Source of the DNA: Petrolisthes cinctipes
Lineage: Eukaryota > Arthropoda > Malacostraca > Decapoda > Porcellanidae
Assembly (NCBI GenBank): GCA_033782935.1
Contig: JAWQEG010000360.1
Coordinates: forward strand, 372,001 to 436,000
DNA length: 64,000 bases
Reading direction: 5' to 3'
Shown: positions 10,401 to 24,052 of the stretch, in pieces
How the letters are laid out: every line of letters begins with the position of its first letter
How positions within the stretch are numbered: the stretch's first letter is position 1
Position numbers and translations under genes: made by a program
Notes under the pieces: model-generated
The model's database searches: none
The model's input: only the letters and a program-made list of their open reading frames with translations
Told to the model about the DNA's origin: nothing

Positions 10401-12016
10401 CCTGAATTTTGAAAATACTCTAACACGGAGTAGGCATGTACAGATCGCTTCTGGGACCCCAAAATATCGAATTTTTGGGTGTTTAGGGCCAGAATTTGAG
10501 ATATAAACGGGTACAGAAGATGCATGCACATATCGACTTTTGGGCACCCAAAAGATCGATTTTCAGTATGTTTTTGGCCTGTATTTTGAAAATACTCTAA
10601 CACCGAGTAGGCATGTACAGATACCTTCTGGGACCTCTAAATATCGAATTTTCGGGTGTTTTGGGACTGAATTTGAGATATCGATTTTTTGGCACCTAAA
10701 ATGTCGATTTTTAGCATGTTTTTAGCCTATATTTTGAAAATATTCTATCACTGTGTAGGCATGTACAGATTGCTTCTGGGACCCCAAAATATTGAATTTT
10801 CGGGTGTTTTGAGCCTGAATTTGAGATATAAACGGGTACAGAAGATACATGCACATATTGACTTTGGGCACCAAAAATATCGATTTTCAGCATGTTTTGG
10901 GCCTGAATTTTGAAAATACTCTAACACGGAGTAGGCATGTAGAGATCGCTTCTGGGACCCCAAAAAATCGAATTTTCGGGTGTTTAGGGCCAGAATTTGA
11001 GATATAAACGGGTACAGAAGATGCATGCACATATCGACTTTTGTGCACCTAAAAGATCGATTTTCAGTATGTTTTTGGCCTGTATTTTGAAAATACTCTA
11101 ACACGGAGTAGGCATGTACAGATACCTTCTGGGACCTCTAAATATCGAATTTTCTTGTGTTTTGGGACTGAATTTGAGATATCGATTTTTTGGCACCTAA
11201 AATGTCGATTTTTAGCATGTTTTTCGCCTATATTTTGAAAATATTCTAGCACTGTGTAGGCATGTACAGATTGCTTCTGGGACCCCAAAATATTGTATTT
11301 TCGGGTGTTTTTAGCCTGAATTTGAGATATAAACGGGTACAGAAGATACATGCACATATTGACTTTGGGCATCTAAAATATCGATTTTCAGCATGTTTTG
11401 GGCCTGTATTTTGAAAATACGCTAACACTGAGTAGGCATGTACAGATTGCTTCTGGGACCCCAAAATATCGAATTTTCGGGTGTTTTGAGCCTGAATTTG
11501 AGATATAAACGGGTACTGAAGATGCATGCACATATCGACTTTTGTGCACCTAAAAGATCGATTTTCAGTATGTTTTGAGCATGTATTTTGAAAAAACTCT
11601 AACACGGAGTAGGCATGTACAGATCGCTTCTGGGACCCCTAAATATCGAATTTTCGGGTGTTTTGGGACTGAATTTGAGATATCGATTTTTTGGCACCTA
11701 AAATGTCGATTTTTAGCATGTTTTTAGCTTATATTTTGAAAATATTCTAGCACTGTGTAGGCATGTACAGATTGCTTCTGGGACCCCAAAATATTGAATT
11801 TTCGGGTGTTTTGAGCCTGAATTTGAGATATAAACGGATACAGAAGATAATGCACATATTGACTTTGGGCACCAAAAATATCGATTTTCAGCATGTTTTG
11901 GGTCTGAATTTTGAAAATACTCTAACACGGAGTAGGCATGTACAGATCGCTTCTGGGACCCCAAAATATCGAATTTTCGGGTGTTTAGGGCCAGAATTTG
12001 AGATATAAACGGGTAC
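7483..12016. repeat. 7482-bp unit, partial copy 2
   Basis: This segment matches 1-4534 at a constant offset of 7482, including rare private features: GTTCAGGGCCAG at about 513/7995, CTACGTAGGC in the first S, and GTAGAGATCGCTTC at about 3457/10939. Reading by eye I noted only three substitutions: 1480 T to 8962 A, 3007 T to 10489 C, and 4421 C to 11903 T. Others may exist. The match ends at 4535/12017, where GGTACAGAAG becomes GGTACTGAAG. The near identity implies very recent duplication or exchange. Confidence 0.87.
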
Positions 12017-13139
12017 TGAAGATGCATGCACATATCGACTTTTGTGCACCTAAAAGATAGATTTTCAGTATGTTTTTGGCATGTATTTTGAAAATACTCT
12101 AACACGGAGTAGGCATGTACAGATCGCTTCTGGGACCCCTAAATATCGAATTTTCGGGTGTTTTGGGACTGAATTTGAGATATCGACTTTTTGGCACCTA
12201 AAAGATCGATTTTTAGCATGTTTTTAGCCTATATTTTGAAAATATTCTAGCACTGTACAGATTGCTTCTGGGACCCCAAAATATTGAATTTTCGGGTGTT
12301 TTGAGCCTGAATTTGAGATATAAACGGGTACAGAAGATACATGCACATATTGACTTTGGGCACCAAAAATATCGATTTTCAGCATGTTTTGGGCCTGAAT
12401 TTTGAAAATACTCTAACACGGAGTAGGCATGTACAGATCGCTTCTGGGACCCCAAAATATCGAATTTTTGGGTGTTTAGGGCCAGAATTTGAGATATAAA
12501 CGGGTACAGAAGATGCATGCACATATCGACTTTTGTGCACCTAAAAGATCGATTTTCAGTATGTTTTTGGCCTGTATTTTGAAAATACTCTAACACGGAG
12601 TAGGCATGTACAGATACCTTCTGGGACCTCTAAATATCGAATTTTCTTGTGTTTTGGGACTGAATTTGAGATATCGATTTTTTGGCACCTAAAATGTCGA
12701 TTTTTAGCATGTTTTTCGCCTATATTTTGAAAATATTCTAGCACTGTGTAGGCATGTACAGATTGCTTCTGGGACCCCAAAATATTGAATTTTCGGGTGT
12801 TTTTAGCCTGAATTTGAGATATAAACGGGTACAGAAGATACATGCACATATTGACTTTGGGCATCTAAAATATCGATTTTCAGCATGTTTTGGGCCTGTA
12901 TTTTGAAAATACGCTAACACTGAGTAGGCATGTACAGATTGCTTCTGGGACCCCAAAATATCGAATTTTCGGGTGTTTTGAGCCTGAATTTGAGATATAA
13001 ACGGGTACTGAAGATGCATGCACATATCGACTTTTGTGCACCTAAAAGATCGATTTTCAGTATGTTTTGAGCATGTATTTTGAAAAAACTCTAACACGGA
13101 GTAGGCATGTACAGATCGCTTCTGGGACCCCTAAATATT
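12017..13139. repeat. Mosaic segment rebuilt from upstream pieces
   Basis: From 12017 to about 12530 the sequence follows 10024-10537 (offset 1993). From about 12540 to 13100 it follows 11048-11608 (offset 1492), shown by the shared AATTTTCTTGTG Sa variant, TTTTTCGCC and ATACGCTAACAC. The segment ends at 13140, where an M2b ending in CTAAATATT runs straight into M1a without an S monomer. The patchwork suggests several exchange or conversion events in register. Confidence 0.7.
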
Positions 13140-15182
13140 GAATTTTCGGGTGTTTTGAGCCTGAATTTGAGATATAAACGGGTACAGAAGATAATGCACA
13201 TATTGACTTTGGGCACCAAAAATATCGATTTTCAGCATGTTTTGGGCCTGAATTTTGAAAATACTCTAACACGGAGTAGGCATGTACAGATCGCTTCTGG
13301 GACCCCAAAATATCGAATTTTCGGGTGTTTAGGGCCAGAATTTGAGATATAAACGGGTACTGAAGATGCATGCACATATCGACTTTTGTGCACCTAAAAG
13401 ATCGATTTTCAGTATGTTTTTGGCATGTATTTTGAAAATACTCTAACACGGAGTAGGCATGTACAGATCGCTTCTGGGACCCCTAAATATCGAATTTTCG
13501 GGTGTTTTGGGACTGAATTTGAGATATCGACTTTTTGGCACCTAAAAGATCGATTTTTAGCATGTTTTTAGCCTATATTTTGAAAATATTCTAGCACTGT
13601 ACAGATTGCTTCTGGGACCCCAAAATATTGAATTTTCGGGTGTTTTGAGCCTGAATTTGAGATATAAACGGGTACAGAAGATACATGCACATATTGACTT
13701 TGGGCACCAAAAATATCGATTTTCAGCATGTTTTGGGCCTGAATTTTGAAAATACTCTAACACGGAGTAGGCATGTACAGATCGCTTCTGGGACCCCAAA
13801 ATATCGAATTTTTGGGTGTTTAGGGCCAGAATTTGAGATATAAACGGGTACAGAAGATGCATGCACATATCGACTTTTGGGCACCCAAAAGATCGATTTT
13901 CAGTATGTTTTTGGCCTGTATTTTGAAAATACTCTAACACCGAGTAGGCATGTACAGATACCTTCTGGGACCTCTAAATATCGAATTTTCGGGTGTTTTG
14001 GGACTGAATTTGAGATATCGATTTTTTGGCACCTAAAATGTCGATTTTTAGCATGTTTTTAGCCTATATTTTGAAAATATTCTATCACTGTGTAGGCATG
14101 TACAGATTGCTTCTGGGACCCCAAAATATTGAATTTTCGGGTGTTTTGAGCCTGAATTTGAGATATAAACGGGTACAGAAGATACATGCACATATTGACT
14201 TTGGGCACCAAAAATATCGATTTTCAGCATGTTTTGGGCCTGAATTTTGAAAATACTCTAACACGGAGTAGGCATGTACAGATCGCTTCTGGGACCCCAA
14301 AATATCGAATTTTCGGGTGTTTAGGGCCAGAATTTGAGATATAAACGGGTACAGAAGATGCATGCACATATCGACTTTTGGGCACCTAAAAGATCGATTT
14401 TCAGTATGTTTTTGGCCTGTATTTTGAAAATACTCTAACACGGAGTAGGCATGTACAGATACCTTCTGGGACCTCTAAATATCGAATTTTCTTGTGTTTT
14501 GGGACTGAATTTGAGATATCGATTTTTTGGCACCTAAAATGTCGATTTTTAGCATGTTTTTCGCCTATATTTTGAAAATATTCTAGCACTGTGTAGGCAT
14601 GTACAGATTGCTTCTGGGACCCCAAAATATTGAATTTTCGGGTGTTTTTAGCCTGAATTTGAGATATAAACGGGTACAGAAGATACATGCACATATTGAC
14701 TTTGGGCATCTAAAATATCGATTTTCAGCATGTTTTGGGCCTGTATTTTGAAAATACGCTAACACTGAGTAGGCATGTACAGATTGCTTCTGGGACCCCA
14801 AAATATCGAATTTTCGGGTGTTTTGAGCCTGAATTTGAGATATAAACGGGTACTGAAGATGCATGCACATATCGACTTTTGTGCACCTAAAAGATCGATT
14901 TTCAGTATGTTTTGAGCATGTATTTTGAAAAAACTCTAACACGGAGTAGGCATGTACAGATCGCTTCTGGGACCCCTAAATATCGAATTTTCGGGTGTTT
15001 TGGGACTGAATTTGAGATATCGATTTTTTGGCACCTAAAATGTCGATTTTTAGCATGTTTTTAGCTTATATTTTGAAAATATTCTAGCACTGTGTAGGCA
15101 TGTACAGATTGCTTCTGGGACCCCAAAATATTGAATTTTCGGGTGTTTTGAGCCTGAATTTGAGATATAAACGGGTACAGAA
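13140..15182. repeat. Copy of 9803-11845 (offset 3337)
   Basis: S anchors 13557, 14048, 14549 and 15050 equal 10220, 10711, 11212 and 11713 plus 3337, and the subtype order agrees. The match begins at the M1a starting at 13140/9803 and ends within the M1 after the anchor at 15050, where 15175 is G and 11838 is A and GATACATGC replaces GATAATGC. An offset of 3337 corresponds to 20 monomers. One local difference is GTACAGATCGC here against GTAGAGATCGC upstream. Confidence 0.78.
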
Positions 15183-18100
15183 GATACATGCACATATTGA
15201 CTTTGGGCATCTAAAATATCGATTTTCAGCATGTTTTGGGCCTGTATTTTGAAAATACTCTAACACTGAGTAGGCATGTACAGATTGCTTCTGGGACCCC
15301 AAAATATTGAATTTTCGGGTGTTTTGAGCCTGAATTTGAGATATAAACGGGTACTGAAGATGCATGCACATATCGACTTTTGTGCACCTAAAAGATCGAT
15401 TTTCAGTATGTTTTGAGCATGTATTTTGAAAATACTCTAACACGGAGTAGGCATGTACAGATCACTTCTGGGACCCCTAAATATCGAATTTTCGGGTGTT
15501 TTGGGACTGAATTTGAGATATCGACTTTTTGGCACCTATAAGATCGATTTTTAGCATGTTTTTAGCCTATATTTTGAAAATATTCTAGCACTGAGTACAG
15601 ATTGCTTCTGGGACCTCAAAATATTGAATTTTCGGGTGTTTTGAGCCTGAATTTGAGATATAAACGGGTACAGAAGATAATGCACATATTGACTTTGGGC
15701 ACCAAAAATATCGATTTTCAGCATGTTTTGGGCCTGAATTTTGAAAATACTCTAACACGGAGTAGGCATGTACAGATCGCTTCTGGGACCCCAAAATATC
15801 GAATTTTCGGGTGTTTAGGGCCAGAATTTGAGATATAAACGGGTACTGAAGATGCATGCACATATCGACTTTTGTGCACCTAAAAGATTGATTTTCAGTA
15901 TGTTTTTGGCATGTATTTTGAAAATACTCTAACACGGAGTAGGCATGTACAGATCGCTTCTGGGACCCCTAAATATCGAATTTTCGGGTGTTTTGGGACT
16001 GAATTTGAGATATCGACTTTTTGGCACCTAAAAGATCGATTTTTAGCATGTTTTTAGCCTATATTTTGAAAATATTCTAGCACTGTACAGATTGCTTCTG
16101 GGACCCCAAAATATTGAATTTTCGGGTGTTTTGAGCCTGAATTTGAGATATAAACGGGTACAGAAGATACATGCACATATTGACTTTGGGCACCAAAAAT
16201 ATCGATTTTCAGCATGTTTTGGGCCTGAATTTTGAAAATACTCTAACACGGAGTAGGCATGTACAGATCGCTTCTGGGACCCCAAAATATCGAATTTTCG
16301 GGTGTTTAGGGCCAGAATTTGAGATATAAACGGGTACAGAAGATGCATGCACATATCGAGTTTTGGGCACCTAAAAGATCGATTTTCAGTATGTTTTTGG
16401 CCTGTATTTTGAAAATACTCTAACACGGAGTAGGCATGCACAGATACCTTCTCGGACCTCTAAATATCGAATTTTCGGGTGTTTTGGGACTGAATTTGAG
16501 ATATCGATTTTTTGGCACCTAAAATGTTGATTTTTAGCATGTTTTTCGCCTATATTTTGAAAATATTCTAGCACTGTGTAGGCATGTACAGATTGCTTCT
16601 GGGACCCCAAAATATTGAATTTTCGGGTGTTTTTAGCCTGAATTTGAGATATAAACGGGTACAGAAGATACATGCACATATTGACTTTGGGCATCTAAAA
16701 TATCGATTTTCAGCATGTTTTGGGCCTGTATTTTGAAAATACGCTAACACTGAGTAGGCATGTACAGATTGCTTCTGGGACCCCAAAATATCGAATTTTC
16801 GGGTGTTTTGAGCCTGAATTTGAGATATAAACGGGTACTGAAGATGCATGCACATATCGACTTTTGTGCACCTAAAAGATCGATTTTCAGTATGTTTTGA
16901 GCATGTATTTTGAAAATACTCTAACACGGAGTAGGCATGTACAGATCGCTTCTGGGACCCCTAAATATCGAATTTTCGGGTGTTTTGGGACTGAATTTGA
17001 GATATCGACTTTTTGGCACCTATAAGATCGATTTTTAGCATGTTTTTAGCCTATATTTTGAAAATATTCTAGCACTGAGTACAGATTGCTTCTGGGACCT
17101 CAAAATATTGAATTTTCGGGTGTTTTGAGCCTGAATTTGAGATATAAACGGGTACAGAAGATAATGCACATATTGAATTTGGGCACCAAAAATATCGATT
17201 TTCAGCATGTTTTGGGCCTGAATTTTGAAAATACTCTAACACGGAGTAGGCATGTACAGATCGCTTCTGGGACCCCAAAATATCGAATTTTCGGGTGTTT
17301 AGGGCCAGAATTTGAGATATAAACGGGTACTGAAGATGCATGCACATATCGACTTTTGTGCACCTAAAAGATCGATTTTCAGTATGTTTTTGGCCTGTAT
17401 TTTGAAAATACTCTAACACGGAGTAGGCATTTACAGATCGCTTCTTTGACCCCTAAATATCGAATTTTCGGGTGTTTTGGGACTGAATTTGAGATATCGA
17501 CTTTTTGGCACCTAAAAGATCGATTTTTAGCATGTTTTTAGCCTATATTTTGAAAATATTCTAGCACTGTACAGATTGCTTCTGGGACCCCAAAATATTG
17601 AATTTTCGGGTGTTTTGAGCCTGAATTTGAGATATAAACGGGTACAGAAGATACATGCACATATTGACTTTGGGCACCAAAAATATCGATTTTCAGCATG
17701 TTTTGGGCCTGAATTTTGAAAATACTCTAACACGGAGTAGGCATGTACAGATACCTTCTGGGACCTCTAAATATCGAATTTTCGGGTGTTTTGGGACTGA
17801 ATTTGAGATATCGATTTTTTGGCACCTAAAATGTCGATTTTTAGCATGTTTTTAGCCTATATTTTGAAAATATTCTACCACTGTGTAGGCATGTACAGAT
17901 TGCTTCTGGGACCCCAAAATATTGAATTTTCGGGTGTTTTGAGCCTGAATTTGAGATATAAACGGGTACAGAAGATACATGCACATATTGACTTTGGGCA
18001 TCTAAAATATCGATTTTCAGCATGTTTTGGGCCTGTATTTTGAAAATACGCTAACACTGAGTAGGCATGTACAGATTGCTTCTGGGACCCCAAAATATCG

Positions 18101-19266
18101 AATTTTCGGGTGTTTTGAGCCTGAATTTGAGATATAAACGGGTACTGAAGATGCATGCATATATCGACTTTTGTGCACCTAAAAGATCGATTTTCAGTAT
18201 GTTTTGAGCATGTATTTTGAAAATACTCTAACACGGAGTAGGCATGTACAGATCGCTTCTGGGACCCCTAAATATCGAATTTTCGGGTGTTTTGGGACTG
18301 AATTTGAGATATCGATTTTTTGGCACCTAAAATGTCGATTTTTAGCATGTTTTTAGCTTATATTTTGAAAATATTCTAGCACTGTGTAGGCATGTACAGA
18401 TTGCTTCTGGGACCACAAAATATTGAATTTTCGGGTGTTTTGAGCCTGAATTTGAGATATAAACGGGTACAGAAGATACATGCACATATTGACTTTGGGC
18501 ATCTAAAATATCGATTTTTAGCATGTTTTGGGCCTGTATTTTGAAAATACTCTAACACTGAGTAGGCATGTACAGATTGCTTCTGGGACCCCAAAATATT
18601 GAATTTTCGGGTGTTTTGAGCCTGAATTTGAGATATAAACGGGTACTGAAGATGCATGCACATATCGACTTTTGTGCACCTAAAAGATCGATTTTCAGTA
18701 TGTTTTGAGCATGTATTTTGAAAATACTCTAACACGGAGTAGGCATGTACAGATCGCTTCTGGGACCTCTAAATATCGAATTTTCGGGTGTTTTGGGACT
18801 GAATTTGAGATATCGATTTTTTGGCACCTAAAAGATCGATTTTTAGCATGTTTTTAGCCTATATTTTGAAAATATTCTAGCACTGAGTACAGATTGCTTC
18901 TGGGACCTCAAAATATTGAATTTTCGGGTGTTTTGAGCCTGAATTTGAGATATAAACGGGTACAGAAGATAATGCACATATTGACTTTGGGCACCAAAAA
19001 TATCGATTTTCAGCATGTTTTGGGCCTGAATTTTGAAAATACTCTAACACGGAGTAGGCATGTACAGATCGCTTCTGGGACCCCAAAATATCGAATTTTC
19101 GGGTGTTTAGGGCCAGAATTTGAGATATAAACGGGTACTGAAGATGCATGCACATATCGACTTTTGTGCACCTAAAAGATCGATTTTCAGTATGTTTTTG
19201 GCCTGTATTTTGAAAATACTCTAACACGGAGTAGGCATGTACAGATCGCTTCTGGGACCCCTAAAT
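13980..19266. repeat. 5287-bp tandem duplication, copy 1
   Basis: S anchors 14048, 14549, 15050, 15551 and 16043 recur at +5287, and anchors from 17035 to 18843 recur at +4786. Copy 1 ends where copy 2 begins (13980 + 5287 = 19267), the signature of a direct tandem duplication. The unit includes the M2-less junction at 17600-17775 and the rare variant GATCACTTCTGGG near 15465. Confidence 0.8.
17600..17775. repeat. M1-to-S junction lacking M2
   Basis: An M1a-headed monomer ends with the M2a-type tail GATACCTTCTGGGACCTC and is followed directly by Sa, so the S anchors are only 314 bp apart (17527, 17841). The loss equals one 177-bp monomer. The same junction is at 22386-22561 in the duplicated block, showing the event predates that duplication. 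Confidence 0.83.
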
Positions 19267-22200
19267 ATCGAATTTTCGGGTGTTTTGGGACTGAATTTGA
19301 GATATCGATTTTTTGGCACCTAAAATGTCGATTTTTAGCATGTTTTTAGCCTATATTTTGAAAATATTCTATCACTGTGTAGGCATGTACAGATTGCTTC
19401 TGGGACCCCAAAATATTGAATTTTCGGGTGTTTTGAGCCTGAATTTGAGATATAAACGGGTACAGAAGATACATGCACATATTGACTTTAGGCACCAAAA
19501 ATATCGATTTTCAGCATGTTTTGGGCCTGAATTTTGAAAATACTCTAACACGGAGTAGGCATGTACAGATCGCTTCTGGGACCCCAAAATATCGAATTTT
19601 CGGGTGTTTAGGGCCAGAATTTGAGATATAAACGGGTACAGAAGATGCATGCACATATCGACTTTTGGGCACCTAAAAGATCGATTTTCAGTATGTTTTT
19701 GGCCTGTATTTTGAAAATACTCTAACACGGACTAGGCATGTACAGATACCTTCTGGGACCTCTAAATATCGAATTTTCTTGTGTTTTGGGACTGAATTTG
19801 AGATATCGATTTTTTGGCACCTAAAATGTCGATTTTTAGCATGTTTTTCGCCTATATTTTGAAAATATTCTAGCACTGTGTAGGCATGTACAGATTGCTT
19901 CTGGGACCCCAAAATATTGAATTTTCGGGTGTTTTTAGCCTGAATTTGAGATATAAACGGGTACAGAAGATACATGCACATATTGACTTTGGGCATCTAA
20001 AATATCGATTTTCAGCATGTTTTGGGCCTGTATTTTGAAAATACGCTAACACTGAGTAGGCATGTACAGATTGCTTCTGGGACCCCAAAATATCGAATTT
20101 TCGGGTGTTTTGAGCCTGAATTTGAGATATAAACGGGTACTGAAGATGCATGCACATATCGACTTTTGTGCACCTAAAAGATCGATTTTCAGTATGTTTT
20201 GAGCATGTATTTTGAAAAAACTCTAACACGGAGTAGGCATGTACAGATCGCTTCTGGGACCCCTAAATATCGAATTTTCGGGTGTTTTGGGACTGAATTT
20301 GAGATATCGATTTTTTGGCACCTAAAATGTCGATTTTTAGCATGTTTTTAGCTTATATTTTGAAAATATTCTAGCACTGTGTAGGCATGTACAGATTGCT
20401 TCTGGGACCCCAAAATATTGAATTTTCGGGTGTTTTGAGCCTGAATTTGAGATATAAACGGGTACAGAAGATACATGCACATATTGACTTTGGGCATCTA
20501 AAATATCGATTTTCAGCATGTTTTGGGCCTGTATTTTGAAAATACTCTAACACTGAGTAGGCATGTACAGATTGCTTCTGGGACCCCAAAATATTGAATT
20601 TTCGGGTGTTTTGAGCCTGAATTTGAGATATAAACGGGTACTGAAGATGCATGCACATATCGACTTTTGTGCACCTAAAAGATCGATTTTCAGTATGTTT
20701 TGAGCATGTATTTTGAAAATACTCTAACACGGAGTAGGCATGTACAGATCACTTCTGGGACCCCTAAATATCGAATTTTCGGGTGTTTTGGGACTGAATT
20801 TGAGATATCGACTTTTTGGCACCTATAAGATCGATTTTTAGCATGTTTTTAGCCTATATTTTGAAAATATTCTAGCACTGAGTACAGATTGCTTCTGGGA
20901 CCTCAAAATATTGAATTTTCGGGTGTTTTGAGCCTGAATTTGAGATATAAACGGGTACAGAAGATAATGCACATATTGACTTTGGGCACCAAAAATATCG
21001 ATTTTCAGCATGTTTTGGGCCTGAATTTTGAAAATACTCTAACACGGAGTAGGCATGTACAGATCGCTTCTGGGACCCCAAAATATCGAATTTTCGGGTG
21101 TTTAGGGCCAGAATTTGAGATATAAACGGGTACTGAAGATGCATGCACATATCGACTTTTGTGCACCTAAAAGATTGATTTTCAGTATGTTTTTGGCATG
21201 TATTTTGAAAATACTCTAACACGGAGTAGGCATGTACAGATCGCTTCTGGGACCCCTAAATATCGAATTTTCGGGTGTTTTGGGACTGAATTTGAGATAT
21301 CGACTTTTTGGCACCTAAAAGATCGATTTTTAGCATGTTTTTAGCCTATATTTTGAAAATATTCTAGCACTGTACAGATTGCTTCTGGGACCCCAAAATA
21401 TTGAATTTTCGGGTGTTTTGAGCCTGAATTTGAGATATAAACGGGTACAGAAGATACATGCACATATTAACTTTGGGCATCTAAAATATCGATTTTCAGC
21501 ATGTTTTGGGCCTGTATTTTGAAAATACGCTAACACTGAGTAGGCATGTACAGATTGCTTCTGGGACCCCAAAATATCGAATTTTCGGGTGTTTTGAGCC
21601 TGAATTTGAGATATAAACGGGTACTGAAGATGCATGCACATATCGACTTTTGTGCACCTAAAAGATCGATTTTCAGTATGTTTTGAGCATGTATTTTGAA
21701 AATACTCTAACACGGAGTAGGCATCTACAGATCACTTCTGGGACCCCTAAATATCGAATTTTCGGGTGTTTTGGGACTGAATTTGAGATATCGACTTTTT
21801 GGCACCTATAAGATCGATTTTTAGCATGTTTTTAGCCTATATTTTGAAAATATTCTAGCACTGAGTACAGATTGCTTCTGGGACCTCAAAATATTGAATT
21901 TTCGGGTGTTTTGAGCCTGAATTTGAGATATAAACGGGTACAGAAGATAATGCACATATTGAATTTGGGCACCAAAAATATCGATTTTCAGCATGTTTTG
22001 GGCCTGAATTTTGAAAATACTCTAACACGGAGTAGGCATGTACAGATCGCTTCTGGGACCCCAAAATATCGAATTTTCGGGTGTTTAGGGCCAGAATTTG
22101 AGATATAAACGGGTACTGAAGATGCATGCACATATCGACTTTTGTGCACCTAAAAGATCGATTTTCAGTATGTTTTTGGCCTGTATTTTGAAAATACTCT

Positions 22201-24052
22201 AACACGGAGTAGGCATTTACAGATCGCTTCTTTGACCCCTAAATATCGAATTTTCGGGTGTTTTGGGACTGAATTTGAGATATCGACTTTTTGGCACCTA
22301 AAAGATCGATTTTTAGCATGTTTTTAGCCTATATTTTGAAAATATTCTAGCACTGTACAGATTGCTTCTGGGACCCCAAAATATTGAATTTTCGGGTGTT
22401 TTGAGCCTGAATTTGAGATATAAACGGGTACAGAAGATACATGCACATATTGACTTTGGGCACCAAAAATATCGATTTTCAGCATGTTTTGGGCCTGAAT
22501 TTTGAAAATACTCTAACACGGAGTAGGCATGTACAGATACCTTCTGGGACCTCTAAATATCGAATTTTCGGGTGTTTTGGGACTGAATTTGAGATATCGA
22601 TTTTTTGGCACCTAAAATGTCGATTTTTAGCATGTTTTTAGCCTATATTTTGAAAATATTCTACCACTGTGTAGGCATGTACAGATTGCTTCTGGGACCC
22701 CAAAATATTGAATTTTCGGGTGTTTTGAGCCTGAATTTGAGATATAAACGGGTACAGAAGATACATGCACATATTGACTTTGGGCATCTAAAATATCGAT
22801 TTTCAGCATGTTTTGGGCCTGTATTTTGAAAATACGCTAACACTGAGTAGGCATGTACAGATTGCTTCTGGGACCCCAAAATATCGAATTTTCGGGTGTT
22901 TTGAGCCTGAATTTGAGATATAAACGGGTACTGAAGATGCATGCATATATCGACTTTTGTGCACCTAAAAGATCGATTTTCAGTATGTTTTGAGCATGTA
23001 TTTTGAAAATACTCTAACACGGAGTAGGCATGTACAGATCGCTTCTGGGACCCCTAAATATCGAATTTTCGGGTGTTTTGGGACTGAATTTGAGATATCG
23101 ATTTTTTGGCACCTAAAATGTCGATTTTTAGCATGTTTTTAGCTTATATTTTGAAAATATTCTAGCACTGTGTAGGCATGTACAGATTGCTTCTGGGACG
23201 ACAAAATATTTAATTTTCGGGTGTTTTGAGCCTGAATTTGAGATATAAACGGGTACAGAAGATACATGCACATATTGACTTTGGGCATCTAAAATATCGA
23301 TTTTTAGCATGTTTTGGGCCTGTATTTTGAAAATACTCTAACACTGAGTAGGCATGTACAGATTGCTTCTGGGACCCCAAAATATTGAATTTTCGGGTGT
23401 TTTGAGCCTGAATTTGAGATATAAACGGGTACTGAAGATGCATGCACATATCGACTTTTGTGCACCTAAAAGATCGATTTTCAGTATGTTTTGAGCATGT
23501 ATTTTGAAAATACTCTAACACGGAGTAGGCATGTACAGATCGCTTCTGGGACCTCTAAATATCGAATTTTCGGGTGTTTTGGGACTGAATTTGAGATATC
23601 GATTTTTTGGCACCTAAAAGATCGATTTTTAGCATGTTTTTAGCCTATATTTTGAAAATATTCTAGCACTGAGTACAGATTGCTTCTGGGACCTCAAAAT
23701 ATTGAATTTTCGGGTGTTTTGAGCCTGAATTTGAGATATAAACGGGTACAGAAGATTATGCACATATTGACTTTGGGCACCAAAAATATCGATTTACAGC
23801 ATGTTTTGGGCCTGAATTTTGAAAATACTCTAACACGGAGTAGGCATGTACAGATCGCTTCTGGGACCCCAAAATATCGAATTTTCGGGTGTTTAGGGCC
23901 AGAATTTGAGATATAAACGGGTACTGAAGATGCATGCACATATCGACTTTTGTGCACCTAAAAGATCGATTTTCAGTATGTTTTTGGCCTGTATTTTGAA
24001 AATACTCTAACACGGAGTAGGCATGTACAGATCGCTTCTGGGACCCCTAAAT
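19267..24052. repeat. 5287-bp tandem duplication, copy 2, one trimer shorter
   Basis: The first part (19267 to about 21476) follows copy 1 at +5287. From about 21477 the match changes to +4786, a drop of exactly 501 bp, so one trimer was lost (copy-1 bases about 16190-16690). Private changes in this copy include GACTTTAGGCACC near 19489, CGGACTAGG near 19732, CATATTAACTTTGG near 21467, GGCATCTACAGATC near 21723, and GATTATGC and GATTTACAGC near 23755-23800. The match weakens past 24096. Confidence 0.8.

Noticed and set aside
1..12016. Assembly error as the only explanation of the nearly identical 7482-bp-offset copies.
   Set aside because: Cannot be excluded, but the copies do differ at several bases and diverge sharply at 12017, which a simple duplicated contig would not do. 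Kept as a caveat.
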